Assembly: GCA_013407085.1 (NCBI GenBank)
Contig: JACCGJ010014209.1
Span: 1 to 64,000 of the forward strand
Origin: Atriophallophorus winterbourni
Lineage: Eukaryota > Platyhelminthes > Trematoda > Plagiorchiida > Microphallidae
Reading direction: 5' to 3'
Length of the DNA: 64,000 bases
Below the pieces are notes generated by a model that searched no databases, had not been told where the DNA came from, and saw nothing but the letters and a program-made list of their open reading frames with translations. Shown one piece after another: positions 1-12,249 of this stretch (positions are counted from its first letter, which is position 1; the number at the start of each line of letters is the position of its first letter). Made by a program: the position numbers and the translations under genes.

Positions 1-1345
1 GACTGAAACAAAAGCCTCACTAAAGTCGCGATAGAAAACTTCTGCCGCTATACCTCATCCATCCTCTTAGTAACCTCGTTTAGAAAGCTCAACAATTTCG
101 TCAATTTTCCTACATTTTAGGAATCCGTGTTGTGCGGCACTCAGTATTGAGTGTTTAGTTAGGTATCCAAAACTTTTTGCGCGGATCAACCTTTCCATAA
201 CCTCACATATTACACTAGTGAGGATAACAAGCTGTGACTTTTGACCGCCGAAGAAGCTTCTCCATTATGGATGGGCAGTACAAAGGAAGGTTGTTTTGTC
301 TGAGTGATGCTGTGAAAAATTCTGTGTTTGGCGCAGCTAATCTTAGAGCTAGCAGTCGGATCATTCGTGGATGTATGTTATCAAGATCTGCTGTCATTTC
401 GTATTCTACGCTGGCCAATATAGTCTTGACACTGTGTACCTCGAATGTAAGGTAATTGCAGAGGGGGCGTTCAGCGAGTGAACACTGAAGTGATAGCGCA
501 AAATAGTTCGAGTTTTGAAAATACAAGAAGAACTAGCGAGCCTTTTCTATGCTTGCAACGACGGCAGAGCCACCGTTTCTTCTCAAGTTACATACACCTC
601 TTTGTGTTGAGGTTTTAGATTGAACGTAGCTGTAGTATCGTTTCGGTTGAGTATTGCCCATTCGAGCGAGTCTCATTTCGAAAGAGAAATTTGCAGCACG
701 TATCTTGGAAACAGCGATATTTCGCGCTTCTTTGTAACGGGTCCAAGTCCCACATGTGGGAGTAAACTTGTAACACCTCCATTTTGCGTTGCAGTGATGT
801 ACGCTACAGGAGACTGAGGCTGACCACCGTTGAAGGTTAGCATTTTCGCGAACGGTTACGACAGGAGCGAATCAATCCTGAAGATGAAGGAAGTGTTCCT
901 TGATCTGACCCACATCCCATTCACATGGGCAATGTTTTGCTGTGGAATTAGCGCTGCTGCATGCACTAGTGCAGCAGGATCAATCCTATGAAAGCATTGA
1001 GACAGCTTTAGTGGTGGTTTATCAACTGACAAGAGTACCGCGCAGACTAACACTACATAGTCGCTCTTTTCCAGTGGTGGTAGGAATACCAAATGTTTTA
1101 TACCGCTTTCAGGAGTGGAAATAACTAACATGGGAGTGTTGCCAGTCCAGGAAGTCGTTCGCGTTCTTTGGAGCATACAAGGTTTGATACTCCCAGCTTA
1201 TTTCGGGTAGATTGAAATCACCGAATATTACAGCACGATGTGCTATGGCAAAAAGAGACAAAAGTCTAATTTTCATAAAAGCATCTTCTTCTAAACTAAT
1301 GTTCAGACTACGGTAGACGTAGCTTACCACTATACGCTTCAAAGA
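1..1345 (-). mobile_element. CR1-like LINE remnant: endonuclease and start of RT
   Basis: Read on the minus strand, 1342-1109 carries an apurinic-type endonuclease core (VIFGDFNLPEISWE). 1176-940 carries the end of that domain (PPLEKSDYVVL, matching the usual PPLxKSDHxVL). 526-215 encodes the RT entry region (NIHPRMIRLL followed by a SLRQNNLPL segment). 215-1 continues with AQHGFLK and YRDFSEAF, the degenerate LDFSKAFD motif. Several stops and frameshifts break it, so it is a dead copy. The order EN then RT, and the motif set, are those of CR1/jockey-type non-LTR elements. The left window edge cuts off the remaining RT. Confidence 0.75.
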
Positions 1346-1359
1346 GCTTTTTTGTTCAA

Positions 1360-1800
1360 GCGTAATAACTGAGGCTGTTACGCGTTTTGTTTGAAAGCTT
1401 TATTTCATCAAGAGACAGAGCATTCGTTTTTGAAACGGATGACAAATCCTGGCATCAAGAACGAACCACATTTTCGATATTTTTGTCAATGCCCGGCCAG
1501 AGCACGTGAGATCTTACGATTGATTTCATTCAACCGAATCAGGAGTGTCCCAGATGTAGTTATCTGAAAACTCGAAAACGGAGAGAAGAAGGTATTATTA
1601 CATGATCTGTGTACGAGGCAATCATTAATAATAGAAAGTGACCCACCTCGTCTCAAGATGGCCAACAATGGACACTTTCGAATTCTCTGTGGCCATTTCG
1701 TTTTTGTGTATTCGATGGCTGTCCGAAGAATTGAGTCTGATCTTGTTTCCCTCTTAAATTCTGACACTGTGAACGGGAGTGCTCTGATCGCATCAGATAA
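1360..1800 (-). mobile_element. Ty3/Gypsy integrase N-terminal (HHCC) remnant
   Basis: On the minus strand the frame at 1767-1486 reads RRGGSLSIINDCLVHR and then a degenerate LH..GHPG segment ending in ALAGH. The next bases encode WPGIDKNIENVVRS and a CxxC-like segment. This matches the zinc-binding N-terminal part of Ty3/Gypsy integrases, which leads into a WPGxxxDIE helix. Stops interrupt the frame. It lies immediately upstream of the CR1 fragment on the same strand, so the two are separate debris joined by rearrangement or insertion. Confidence 0.6.
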
Positions 1801-4550
1801 TTAGCGATAAATTGTTTGGGTATCTACGTAAGCAATTACAAAGTTTTCATGCTGGTTAGCACAAAGGCTTAGTGATCGTGAAAATGGCTTTGATGTTCGG
1901 GTGTGACAACGTGGAAAGAAACTTTTTTGTTTGTTTAGTGTCTCATGGTTAACTGTTTTCTGACAGAACCCATCTTTGTGTCCTATTTGATTGCATTGCT
2001 TGCATCGGTTGGTTCTGTAGGATCATTCCCGGTGAAAAAGCCATTCTCCACAATGTCTGCATGGATACGTTGGCTTGGATTTTTGGGCTGTTTCGCAGCT
2101 TCGGTTGTAGTGCTAGATGCGAAGACGTGTGTTAAGTGTTGCTTTGCTTTGGTTGATGTACTCGCGATCGAACAATGTCGTAAAATGTTAAAATGAACAC
2201 AAATGTGGGTAAAATATTAAAAACAATTTCCGGAGGAATTTGGTCAATATCAAGTTTCTGAAAATGAGCATCGATTCCAGGCTTTTGTCAAATTTCAATT
2301 TTCAATTTCATGATGCTTAACTGGATAAAAATGGTTATATCGAACATATTTAGTAGGTTACGCGAACATCTAAAAGAGGTTACGTGAATAATATTCATTT
2401 TAAAGTAAACGTTGTGAAAAAATTTAACAACATCATTATGGCAATCAATCTTACCATACATATATTCGTGAACGTATTTTCAGAACATGTCATTTAAAAA
2501 TTGTAACCTTGAATTTAGACTTCAATAACGTCAAATAAATTAATATTCATTTGCATGTTTTTCCGTCACACACCCCACGACCGGTTTCGTGTTGCTTGCA
2601 ATCATCAGGTATGGACAGTAAGATCAGGATCCGTATGCGCTTGAAACAGTCAAATGAACTAATTCAACATTAGCTCTATCAAAAGTCACTTGTTGGTAAA
2701 GTATTCATCATTTACTGGTTTGCTTACAACTCTTCGAATTGTGCAATCATTGTAAAAAACACAGCATCGACAACTCAATTTTTGGATATTTTATGGATAG
2801 ATCTCAATGCGTTTGAGTAAATGTAATACATTCATTCAGCATCTTAACTGTAAAAGTAGTTCTTAACTTACAAACTGTATCTTCTTCAGCCGCTCTCAAA
2901 TTTAGTCTCAAAACATTGATTATATTGTCATTGATGCGCTGTACATTTTAAAACATCTGCAATAATTCTGTCAACGGCATTATCTCAAATTACTACAAGT
3001 AGTTATAATGGATGCTTATTTTAAAATCCTGAAAATTTTGTCGATCATGGGTTCATCAGTATGTGTGTTAACAGGGCTCTGTCTTGTTTGGCATCCGTCA
3101 GCTATCAAAAATCAACTCTAATAATCTAGCACAGTAAAAGTTGGCAAGTATCTGATTAGCACATGTTTTAATGATCTAAATTTGATTTAGCCTCCCAGTT
3201 TTATTCAAAATTGCGCACACGATCTCTCAACTCTATTAGTTTTCTTTACGTTTGGTCAAACTGATCTCTCACATAAACATCAATATATCTTAAATAATAA
3301 TAATGGTAATAATAACAATAATAATGTAATTTCTTGGATAAAACAACTCAATCAATGCATGATCAGTTGTTTTGATTAAAAACATAAAATAAAATAGTGA
3401 TTTAACAAATGTTATATATGAATATAATCATACATTTTTGCTTTGGCAACTAATGAAGAATAACTGAGTAACAATCGTTTACATAGTTTACGTAAAACAA
3501 AATGGATATCATTAGTAAAATTTATTGATTAAACTTCACAAAAATAACACTAAATGTGTGAAATAGGGAAAAGTGTTTTATTACACTTTTGATAGGTCAG
3601 AATTATACTGTCTATTCACGCAGGAGATCAGCATGTAAGATCACGCGGATAAATGCAGAATCAGGATTTATTTAATCGAATCCAGGTAGCGAAAGTGGCT
3701 TCATCATTTCAATAATCGAGTGAGTGTATTATCTTAAAGTTCTATCATTCCAGATAGTAAATTCTCAACGATAAAGGGAAATGGCTCTTTAAATATACGT
3801 GTAATAAAATAAAAGCCCTTAATAACATTCAAGTAGAAATAATCGGGAGTTGTATTAATATGGAATAGCTTGGTTATTTTTCCCGGTGTTAAAAGTATTT
3901 TGCGTTGCATTTGTAATCATTAAAGCATTAATGAGTCGTATTTTCTCAGGAAGTGGTTTCCATATACAAGAATATTTTGAATTAAAAATATCTTCTCATA
4001 CACGTTTGTGAATTATCGGTACTTTTATTTTGTTTTTATGGCGAACATTTTATATTACAGATGTTTGAAATCTGAATGTGAATCAATGCCGACCTTATCC
4101 TTTTTCAATGTTCTGAAAATAACAATAGTTTTTGTTGTATTCTGCGAAACCATATTGGTTCCAATCCTAATATCTCAAATATTTTCCTTTGTATGTATTT
4201 TCCTATATGTATGTTAATCCGAACTCGAGGTAATGGGTCCTGTGAAAAATCGTTGAATGCCTTTCAACGCATAACCATTAGTTCGAAATATGTTGCTCGA
4301 TTTATTATTGTAATAATTGAATGAATGCAGTGTATTTACGTTGGTAAGTTCTAGCTTGCATTGGGGTATAGAGTTGAATCTTTAAATTAAAACTATATTC
4401 GGTTTTGTTTTATATATCATGTAGCAAATTTGTTCCTGATATAAAAGTTAACCAAAATATTGATAACCTTAATCGCGTATAAACTGTGCTGGCTGAAGTG
4501 GTGCATTACTCAAGAAGATTGAATCGTTTCGAATGATACATTCAAAATTT
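1801..4550. other. AT-rich stretch with no recognisable gene
   Basis: No reading frame here carries a recognisable domain; the longest frames are short and low-complexity. Contents seen: one hammerhead-like motif near 2.6 kb, listed separately, and an AAT-rich simple repeat near 3290-3325. The rest looks like unique or old, unrecognisable intergenic sequence. Confidence 0.5.
2573..2616 (-). ncRNA. hammerhead ribozyme-like motif, degenerate
   Basis: The reverse complement shows CUGAUGA, a weak stem II, CGAAACCGGUC and then GUGG. The catalytic core is present, but stem II is poorly paired, so this is probably an inactive relic. The downstream flank (GACAGTAAGATCAGGAT on the plus strand) is shared with the other copies of the family. 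Confidence 0.5.
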
Positions 4551-5080
4551 TGAAAGTACATTTATTGGTGGAAAAATGGAGACGGTTTTGAATACTCCAC
4601 TGAAGTAAAGCATGCTGGCCTAGGTTAAATTTTCATATGTCGTCTCCAGTATTGTTAAATATGAAGGCTATGGCGACTTTCATATCATCTACAAACAACA
4701 AGATCTTACAGTGTGTTATAAAAATCAAGATAAGTTATAGACACAAAACGCTTGCTTGTATGACGTTGCTCGGAATACGTGAATTTTGTGAACGGCACCC
4801 ATTTATATCTACATAGAAGGTGAGACTAGTGTGGAAGGATTGAAACCAATAAAGCCTACGGCAGATAGATTTGCTAAGAATAAATTATGTGAGACCGTGC
4901 AAAAGGCTTTAGTAATATCAATGAACATAACCATAGATTCTTAAGCCGAAATTTTGTAATTTTGCGACGTCTTTAAAAAATTCTAGTTGACACTTGATGC
5001 GAGATTTTCTATGACGAAATCCGTGCTTGTCTATGAAAAGACGTCACGAGTACTGCTTCTTCTAAAACGCGTGTTCGGGA
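4550..5080 (-). mobile_element. LINE RT remnant (CR1-like)
   Basis: The minus strand around 5030-4830 has a degenerate HGF..RKS segment followed by MVMFIDITKAFCTVSH, matching the RT motif with first catalytic Asp (xxDxxKAFDxVxH). Frames are broken. Lower coordinates continue with antisense-looking RT debris. No intact ORF remains. Confidence 0.45.
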
Positions 5081-5394
5081 GTTTCACTGAGCACACTGTT
5101 CATCGAATAATAATACGTCCTTGAGGCCAACCCTGGGTATGCGGTTCAGACTTGTCACCCTGTCTACAGAATGACATTCGCCTCTTGCAGAGAATTTATC
5201 ATCGGACCACCAAGCTCGTACGGTTTTTAAAACATTAACATACGAAGATCGGATTACAGCCTCAATCTTTTTCCGACTCTCGCTACCTACCGTCCTCAGC
5301 GCGACTTGTTCTTGGTTCAATATACTGCATACCCACAACCATCCCTGAATCAACGGTCACCGACTACCACCACGAACAAGCTGAGTCCATACCT

Positions 5395-5815
5395 ATGCAG
5401 TACTTTTTCTCCCGACTGGGGCTGAACTGTCGAAGGTATTTTCATTCTGTCCGTGGATGTTTTTACTTCGACTCCTACCCCCCGTACGTTGCACTTCAAC
5501 CACTTGATAAATTCAAATCGTCGTGGAACAACTTCATTTCGACAAGCCAAACATTGAAACAATATATCACTCACATTCATAAACTGTTGAACCCATTCAT
5601 CGAATTACACTTCACATTATTTACCCTATCAAAAAAACCGGTTGAAAACAATTTCTGGCTCTATGTATTTTTACGTGATTCCTGAACTAATCAGTAGGCA
5701 AACAAACCCCGTTTTACTACCTATGTTATTTGTAATTCGCATATTATTCTGTGGTTTTTGTAAAGCTATGTGCTTTTTAGACCATTAAATTGAATTGAAT
5801 TAAATTGAATTGAAT
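5395..5815 (+). mobile_element. CR1-like LINE 3' end with TTGAA-type tail
   Basis: The frame from 5395 encodes RRYFHSVR followed by PPYVALQPLDKFKSSWN, a degenerate version of the CR1 C-terminus (R-FFSVRVV-x-WNSLP-x-VV-x-LDKFK). About 130 bases downstream the element ends in an (AATTG)n pentanucleotide tail at 5785-5815. A microsatellite 3' tail instead of poly(A) is typical of the CR1 group. Confidence 0.6.
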
Positions 5816-6829
5816 TGAAATAGTTTGGTGTCAGGTATGCTAGCGTTGCCTGCCTGATAAGCAATTTAAATATTCCAAAAGAGATGGTTTGTGCTTAATA
5901 GGCCGATAATTGGTTACAGTGTGTAGCGATTTGGACTTGCGTATATGAATAAAAGCTTAAGATATACATTCTAAGCGGAATGTTCCTCATTTATTCATGA
6001 TGAATAATTTCGATTCCTTTTAATCTGTTCACCATGGAATCTACTGAGATGTGATTGGCCGAATCAAGTAAATGGGATGCTATTTTTCGGTTCTCTCAGA
6101 CTGATACTGAGTTCTTCAGCATAGAACACACATCCAGGATTTCTGCTATTCTGATATTTTTATAACTTCCCTACACGGGTTGTGGAAGTACGCAGATCTC
6201 ATACTTAACAAATCTGCTCAATCTCCCTACGATACATCGAAAAGTAAAATAATTCGTTGATTGGTCTCTATAGACGAACTAAAGTTGCGGAAGTTTCTCA
6301 GTGTCGAGCAAATGGTTGATGGCAAAACAACTCAACATTTAGGAACCTGCGACGTCTTTTGTATGAACACTAATCTTAAAAGAGCTGTGGGTGCAGGATT
6401 AACCTGAAAACGGTACAAAAGCAAACGCCTTGATTGATAACGACACTCAATTCGAAGAACTGGTTGCTGCAGCCTTTCAAGTTTTTGATCGCACACGGCA
6501 AATTCCAGTTTCACTTGGCACATACCAACCCTCGCCTGCTATTATGATGATTTGTCCCGTCACCAAATTGTTATGATAGATGCAGGTGATGTAGCGATGT
6601 TTCGTTCAATCACTCGATGCGTTGTTCTTAACCCGACAGCCAAAAAACCGAACAATACCGGAATGGAATTTTGAGCGAAGTCCAAGGTTCAAAGTTATTT
6701 TGACAGAGAAAATGGTTTTTATTTAAATGGCAAAAATGGTGAACGTTTGAAGGTACACTATAATAATGGGAAAGGGTTTTGTGAGGTTGATGGAAGTTTG
6801 TTGTCATGGTCAAGTCAGGTAACTTGAAT

Positions 6830-7260
6830 GTGTTGGAAATTGTGGTTTGCTACGAGGTATGCGTGACTTACCGTGCCAATTATAGAACGTAGTTGATTTC
6901 GATGGCGGAACCATATGCCGTCTTGTAGGGAAACTACATACAGTACAAGTCCTCGGTGACCTTTCATTCGTTCCAACACTCATGCTGGTTTGAGTGATCA
7001 CGCTTCCAGACACGCGTTCCTGCTGCTAAGATGGATGTTGTGCATCTTCACAATTCCCACCAATGCAACCGTGGCACACGCCATTCACGGACCACCGACG
7101 ATTGTCTCCAACCAATCCGGTAGCCCCAACCATGAATAGTCACAGCTAAGACAAACCTTCCCAGTACGACCTGGACGAGATCCAGTTTTTTTTCAGGCGT
7201 GGCCGTGTGCCATCGGGATGCAGGAAATTCTCTGCATATACTGTTTTTTCGAGGCATCTG
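6830..7260 (-). mobile_element. Ty3/Gypsy Pol C-terminal remnant
   Basis: On the minus strand a degenerate frame shows a WLxxxxDWLE-like stretch near 7140-7100. Further 3' (6930-6890) is GIWFRHRNQLRS, matching the G-x-W-x-RHxxQLR box at the end of the integrase C-terminal domain in Gypsy elements. Multiple stops. No LTR could be recognised. Confidence 0.5.
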
Positions 7261-7439
7261 CTTTTTTGTTGTCTAGCATACGGGTGCGCCTACAACTGTT
7301 CCTACTAGGTTCCTACTAAGACCATGCCAGATCTGCGAGCAGCACGTTAAGCCCATGTGAGATGTGGACGGACTCGGTTAAGGTTGGTTCTCTATGTAAC
7401 CTACCCTGGTAAACATCGACTATCAACCCATGCATGTCA

Positions 7440-8042
7440 AGTGCCCAGGCTAGCTTCGAAGTGATTGGTTGTTGAGATACTATTTTTCAGTATGGAATGA
7501 CCTGGTACCGCTCAATTTATTTGAATGTTAATTCCTTATCAAAAGTCTCACAAACCTCATGCAATTTCAAATCACAATCTCTCCACATCCCCTCCATTTT
7601 CTAATGTTTTTTTCAATTTAACTTCGGTTTTTTATATACTTTTCTTCAATCAAATCCACCAACATTCCCAAGAGGTCAATTTATATTTTTATAAAAGAAC
7701 TTTCTTCATTTCATAAATTTATTTTTACTGTGACAATTAAATCTTCATGCGCACCATTTCTTTTATTTTCTTGTTTCAATCCCTGCTCCAGAATCTATAG
7801 GATCCTCTCCATTTGCTTTATTTGATGCAATCGAGATGAATCTTAATTACTGTGTGACATTGCGCGAAAAAATTAACTTTCTTACTATTGTAATTTTACC
7901 ATCCTTTATTAAACGAAAAAATATTCAAAAATTCCGCTTGATAAGGTCATTTTTACAATTAATTTATTTTGTACACATTGATAACCTGATCACCCATTAT
8001 GCATGCCTCGGTTTACCAAGAATATAGTATTATTATTATTAT
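7440..8042 (+). mobile_element. CR1-like LINE 3' end with ATT tail
   Basis: Around 7470-7525 the plus strand encodes RYYFSVWNDLVPLNLF, the degenerate WN-LP box of the CR1 C-terminus. About 500 bases of AT-rich 3' UTR-like sequence follow and end in ATTATTATTATTAT at 8030-8041. The next element on the opposite strand abuts this tail. Confidence 0.5.
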
Positions 8043-9100
8043 CGTACATTCAAAACAGTAACGGACCCAGAACTGTACCTTTTGGAACACCACTTGTGGT
8101 GGGATACCGAACAATAACAAGTTCTTTCACATTGACGCAACACCTGCGACTGATTCGAAGGGAATAGAACCATGGGATTATCTTTCCAGATAGACCGTAT
8201 CACACCAGGTTTTCTAGCAGTTTTACATGTTTAACCTCATGAAAAGCTTTGCTGAACTTCACCACCACAACATCAACACTATGACCATCATTTAGCGCTC
8301 TCGTCCAGTGGTATCGAGCCGTCAGTAAGTTGGTAATGCAAGAATTTTGATTCGAATATCCATGCTTTCCTAGGCGAGTAAATGGTTTGAGTGTAGATCT
8401 TGCAGCATGCTTGTTTAATATTGATTTCAGTAACTAGCACATAACCGAAGTAAAGCATATTGGTCTGTAATTTGCGGGAGTTCCACGGTTAACGGTTTCC
8501 GGGAAAGGTTTTACGATAGAGTCTTATTCAGAGGAAACAGCACTATCACAAAGTGACTTATTGAATAAAATGCATAAGGGATCAGCGGATCGTAACCAGA
8601 GTCTTCAGATGGAGATGATGTATGTTATCTGGACCTTGGAATTTCACAGTGGTAAGAGTCTGAATCATGCGCTTCACTTGGGTCAGGTTACGTGTGATAC
8701 GATCAAGTATTACACCATTCGTGTGGTTCAGTTGCAATGACTGACCTGGTAAGTGGTTAAATGCGGAATACGGATCACCCAGCGATTTAGCGCGTTCTTC
8801 ATATGATACTACTGATATACTGTCACCGTCATCCAGTGCGTGGATCTGATCTTCAGAGCGTAAACTTTGATTTATGTAAATGTTAGTTCGTTTTGTTGCG
8901 CTGCGAGCTGTTTTAATGGTTTCAGCGAAGATATGTTTGCTGTCAAAAATGCTGTGCAATTACTGTTGTATATTCCGCTGGCTAGGTTTCTATTTCTCGT
9001 GTTCGCTTTACTGCTTTTCCTGCTTCGCGTTGCTTGACAATTCGTCTGACTCTTGATTAGAGCGTCAAAATATTGATGATCCACGCTTCAATGAATTATT
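8043..9100 (-). mobile_element. CR1-like LINE remnant: linker and RT
   Basis: The minus strand encodes, 5' to 3', a linker (YINQSLRSEDQIHALD, then SYEERAKSLGDPYSAFN) at 8959-8582, then RT up to GVPKGTVLGP near 8095-8060, the degenerate GVPQGSVLGP motif. This order (linker with EERAxxL, then RT) is that of CR1-like LINEs. Frameshifts and stops make it non-functional. Confidence 0.65.
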
Positions 9101-9109
9101 CATCTTCTG

Positions 9110-9600
9110 AATCGAAAGCAGAACGGATAAACTTCCTGTTTAACCTTCGTCACAACAAGAATCATGAATGACTCCTGCTAAGATGGCAAGCACTGAAAGA
9201 AGAAGGACCACCACTACATCATTCAGATATACATCTCCCAACGTTTCAGAAAATACTGATCCAACGCGCTTTCCAAAGACTGTTCTGATGGTAAGTACAG
9301 GACCTCATTCAGCAGCTAATTCCAATTTGTTCTCACTCGCGAAAACAGTGTGCCCACTTACAAGATTTATTGTTTGACAATTTGCATTGATCAGGCTTGT
9401 GTGATTTCATACATTCCACTTTTTCACAACTTTGTGGGAAAATCACTTTAATCGCTGAAAATTCGTGTACACAAATAAAGTCTTTTTCTTCTCGCATTGG
9501 TCAGCTTAAGTCCTTTCGTTTTTTGGAACTTAAGGTTATGCTGACGACTCTCTGATTCACCTACTAGTCTGAAGATGCGGCGAACTCGTCACCATATAGA
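9110..9600 (-). mobile_element. CR1-like LINE 3' region, first of two direct copies
   Basis: This segment is similar to 9640-9970 in the same orientation; both contain a CTGATCCAACGCGCTTT block and similar flanking text about 550 bases apart. The second copy continues into a recognisable RT C-terminal region, so I read both as minus-strand CR1-like 3' portions. Confidence 0.45.
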
Positions 9601-9639
9601 CAGAAATGAATTACCGCGGGCCAGGTGCAGATCGAACTT

Positions 9640-10640
9640 CTCCTTCCTCTGAATCAAAAGCGAAAGGGATAAAATCCCGTTTAAGCTTCATAACGTTAAT
9701 AGACATGGGTGACTTCTGCTGACAAGGCAAACCCTGAGAGTAGAGGAACATCACTGTCACTCCGGGGATGAACTACATCCGTCTCAACAAATGCTGATCC
9801 AACGCGCTTTTGAATAGCTGATCAGATGGTAGAGACAGAAGCGCTTTCGGTAGAGAGTTCCAAGTGTTCACCACCCGCGTGGATAGCGTGCTCGCATTAC
9901 TCAACTTCAGCCTTCTAGGCTTCTGAAGCTTAAAGTCATGTCTCCGAGTTCTCGACTCACCTACTAATCGGAATTACTGGGGGGAACTCGTCTCCATATT
10001 GATGAGAAGAATACGGCGTGTCAGGAGCAGGTCAAATGTTCCCCTTCAAAGCTCTAGGGGGTAGAGTTTCAGTAAGCTCCTCCTATCCTCGTACACGAGT
10101 TGGCATATTCGACAAACCATCTTAGTGCCCCTCCTTTGTACCCTCTCAAAGATGTCGCATTCGCCTTTAGAGTGAGAAAATGCATCAGGTGGCCCCTATT
10201 CCAACAAAGGACGAATGTACGCAGAGAAAAGTGTCTGGAACGTTCGCGGGGTAATGGACAAAAATGAACGCCGAGTCGCCCAGTACATCCTGGTAGCGCT
10301 GCCTATTCTCCGACAAGTATCAGCCTTCGACTTCAAGGAATTCATAACCAGAATCTCCAAGTCTTTTTCGACCGTCACCGCTCTAATAAGCTTACCTCCA
10401 AGAAAGTATTCACCACCAGTGTCATCGGATTTTATGCGCATGACCACAATCTTATCCTCATTGATAGGCAGTGACCAGCGATGTGTCCAACTGACTAAGT
10501 CATCAACTGATGGTTGCAGTTGCTTGTGGCCATCGCAGAAACTGACCGAGACCCACAGTTTCAGATCATCGGCGAACAAAAGAAAATCGATCGCTACCGC
10601 GTCCGGAATATCATTTCACGAAAATTTTGAATTTTGAGCT
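9640..10640 (-). mobile_element. CR1-like LINE remnant: RT palm and thumb
   Basis: The minus strand 10579-10196 is open and encodes LLFADDLKLW, the catalytic FADD box. It is followed by a SWTHRWSLPINEDK segment, an LGG.. segment and the KSKADTCRRIGSATRM region typical of the CR1 RT thumb. It ends in AYIRPLLE, the usual xYVRPxLE. The 3' part (10195-9640) is broken. The plus-strand frame over the same bases is a shadow. Confidence 0.7.
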
Positions 10641-11570
10641 TACTTACTTTTATTTTTGTGCGGCCGGTTTCACATTTGGATTATCAAGCTTCATTGACGT
10701 CTCAAATCACGCTAGTAAACAAGCGTCGATCGGTAGCGATATCGTTGTAGCTCTTTATCCAATCTCGTTTAATCTGAAAGCGCCTTGGAACTTTGCGCGG
10801 TACGTTCAAGTTGATTGTATTTCCTACGCACTGCTTAACAATCCATTTCCGAAATGCATTTCTCTGATTTTGCTGTAAATTGATAATCAAATAATTGCAT
10901 CATACATACGTCATAACTACAATTAACCTTTTCTAATAAGTTTTTGGAGAAAAAATATATTTATATATCTATAAATATTCAGTTCAGTTCAGTTGCACAC
11001 GAGAAGTTCAAGTTGCACAGTGCTGAAAGTGGCTAAAAGCCAATCACGCGCCCAGATTTCCTTCGACGGTATGCGGTTGAGCACCCGGCACTTCGATGTT
11101 GAGTATACAGCTCGTATGTTTCACATCTCACCGTGCTGGTGAGGAGAAACTGCATTTTCTTTTTTCAAGCATCGATTATTGCGCGTTGCTGGCCTACTAC
11201 TATCCGGTACAGTGCCTGGCACTGCGATCATCAGAGATTGCAAACAGAGTAAATAGAAAATTACCTTTTGGCAGTGCATCGATTATAGCGCGGTGCTCCC
11301 CAACTACATTCTCTTAGTCCTACGACCCTCAGAGGTTCCACACGGAGGAAACAGAATTGGACCTTTGGCAGTGGTGGGTGCTTCTCCGCAGCTTTCCACC
11401 GAAAGAAATTCTGGACGCTCGATTGGCTTGTCAGCTACTTACTGTCCTGTGCCTACTGAACTGAACATGTTCTTGTTCCCGGATATCTGAAAAGTAAGAT
11501 AGTGTTTCTCTTCACCACCACGGTGAGAGGTCATCTATTCAGGAAACAATGCAATAATATGCGTAAACAA
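10641..11570. other. Dispersed repeat debris, no gene
   Basis: 10641-10720 resembles the head of the inserted element at 14359 (CTTACTTACTTTT, then TTTGTGCGGCCGG). The remainder (10980-11500) contains short frames without recognisable domains. I see no host gene. Confidence 0.4.
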
Positions 11571-11577
11571 TGTATGC

Positions 11578-11690
11578 TGTATGAAATCACTAGCCTAGTC
11601 GAGGCAAAGTGCAGCACAGCCATAGACTGCATGTGGGCTAAGATGCTGTCAGGTTGCCGAGGCCTAGACAGATATGAGATAAAAAAATGT
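11578..11690 (-). mobile_element. SINE-like repeat copy, partial
   Basis: Diverged minus-orientation copy of the dispersed ~245 bp repeat: GTATGAAATCACTAGCCT at its 3' end, then AGGCAAAGTGC, then TGTCAGGTTGCC and AGGCCTAGACAGATATGAG. Only the 3' half is present. Confidence 0.65.
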
Positions 11691-11719
11691 AACAATACGT
11701 TTTTGTTGTTTTTTAAAGT

Positions 11720-12041
11720 TTTTTTTTAATTACACAATGTGCGAAAATATGGTAGGCCATTTAGCGCCTAATTCCCTTTTAAACCCAAATTTGTGAGGTT
11801 TACCATACAATCTGGGAGCTTGTTCCATAAGTTGACATCACGGTTGCTGAAGAAGCGCTCACGTGCCAGCAACCTAGGCCTACTCTTTAGAAGTTTCATA
11901 GAATTACCCCTTGTCGATGTTTCAGGGGAAAATTTAAGGAGTTCAGTAATATTATCACACGTAAGACCCTTTAGAATCTTGAAGGCTTCTATTAGGTCGC
12001 CTCGCAGCCGCCATCTCTTTAGTGAAGTCTCCAACAATTAG
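11720..12041 (-). mobile_element. CR1-like LINE C-terminal end
   Basis: The minus-strand frame 12037-11768 encodes RGDLIEAFKILKGL, then TSTRGNSMKLLK, then RERFFSNRDVNLWNKLPD, then LTNLGLKGN. These are the four hallmarks of the CR1-like C-terminus (RGDLI-F, RGH-KL, FFSxRVVNxWN-LP, FK). A plus-strand frame over the same bases is a shadow. Confidence 0.7.
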
Positions 12042-12249
12042 TAATGCGTTGCATTGCCCTTTTAGTACTTCCAATGAGTTCCTCGGTAAATGATCGTCTA
12101 ATGGTTAATCTGTCGGGCTTCTATAAGCACGTGAGAAACAATTTTTATCGATATCTCACTGTGGGGAAGGTCTTCATTTATCATAATTGCAACAGCCCCT
12201 CCCGAATTACCATCGGCTGGGATCAAAATGTACCTCAGGGGTAAAGAGA

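Noticed and set aside
4008..4217. Hydrophobic 69-codon frame that looks like a small membrane protein
   Set aside because: AT-rich sequence readily gives Phe/Ile/Tyr-rich frames; no promoter, splice or homology support.
10215..10637. 140-codon plus-strand frame
   Set aside because: Exact antisense of the LINE RT with the FADD motif; a shadow.
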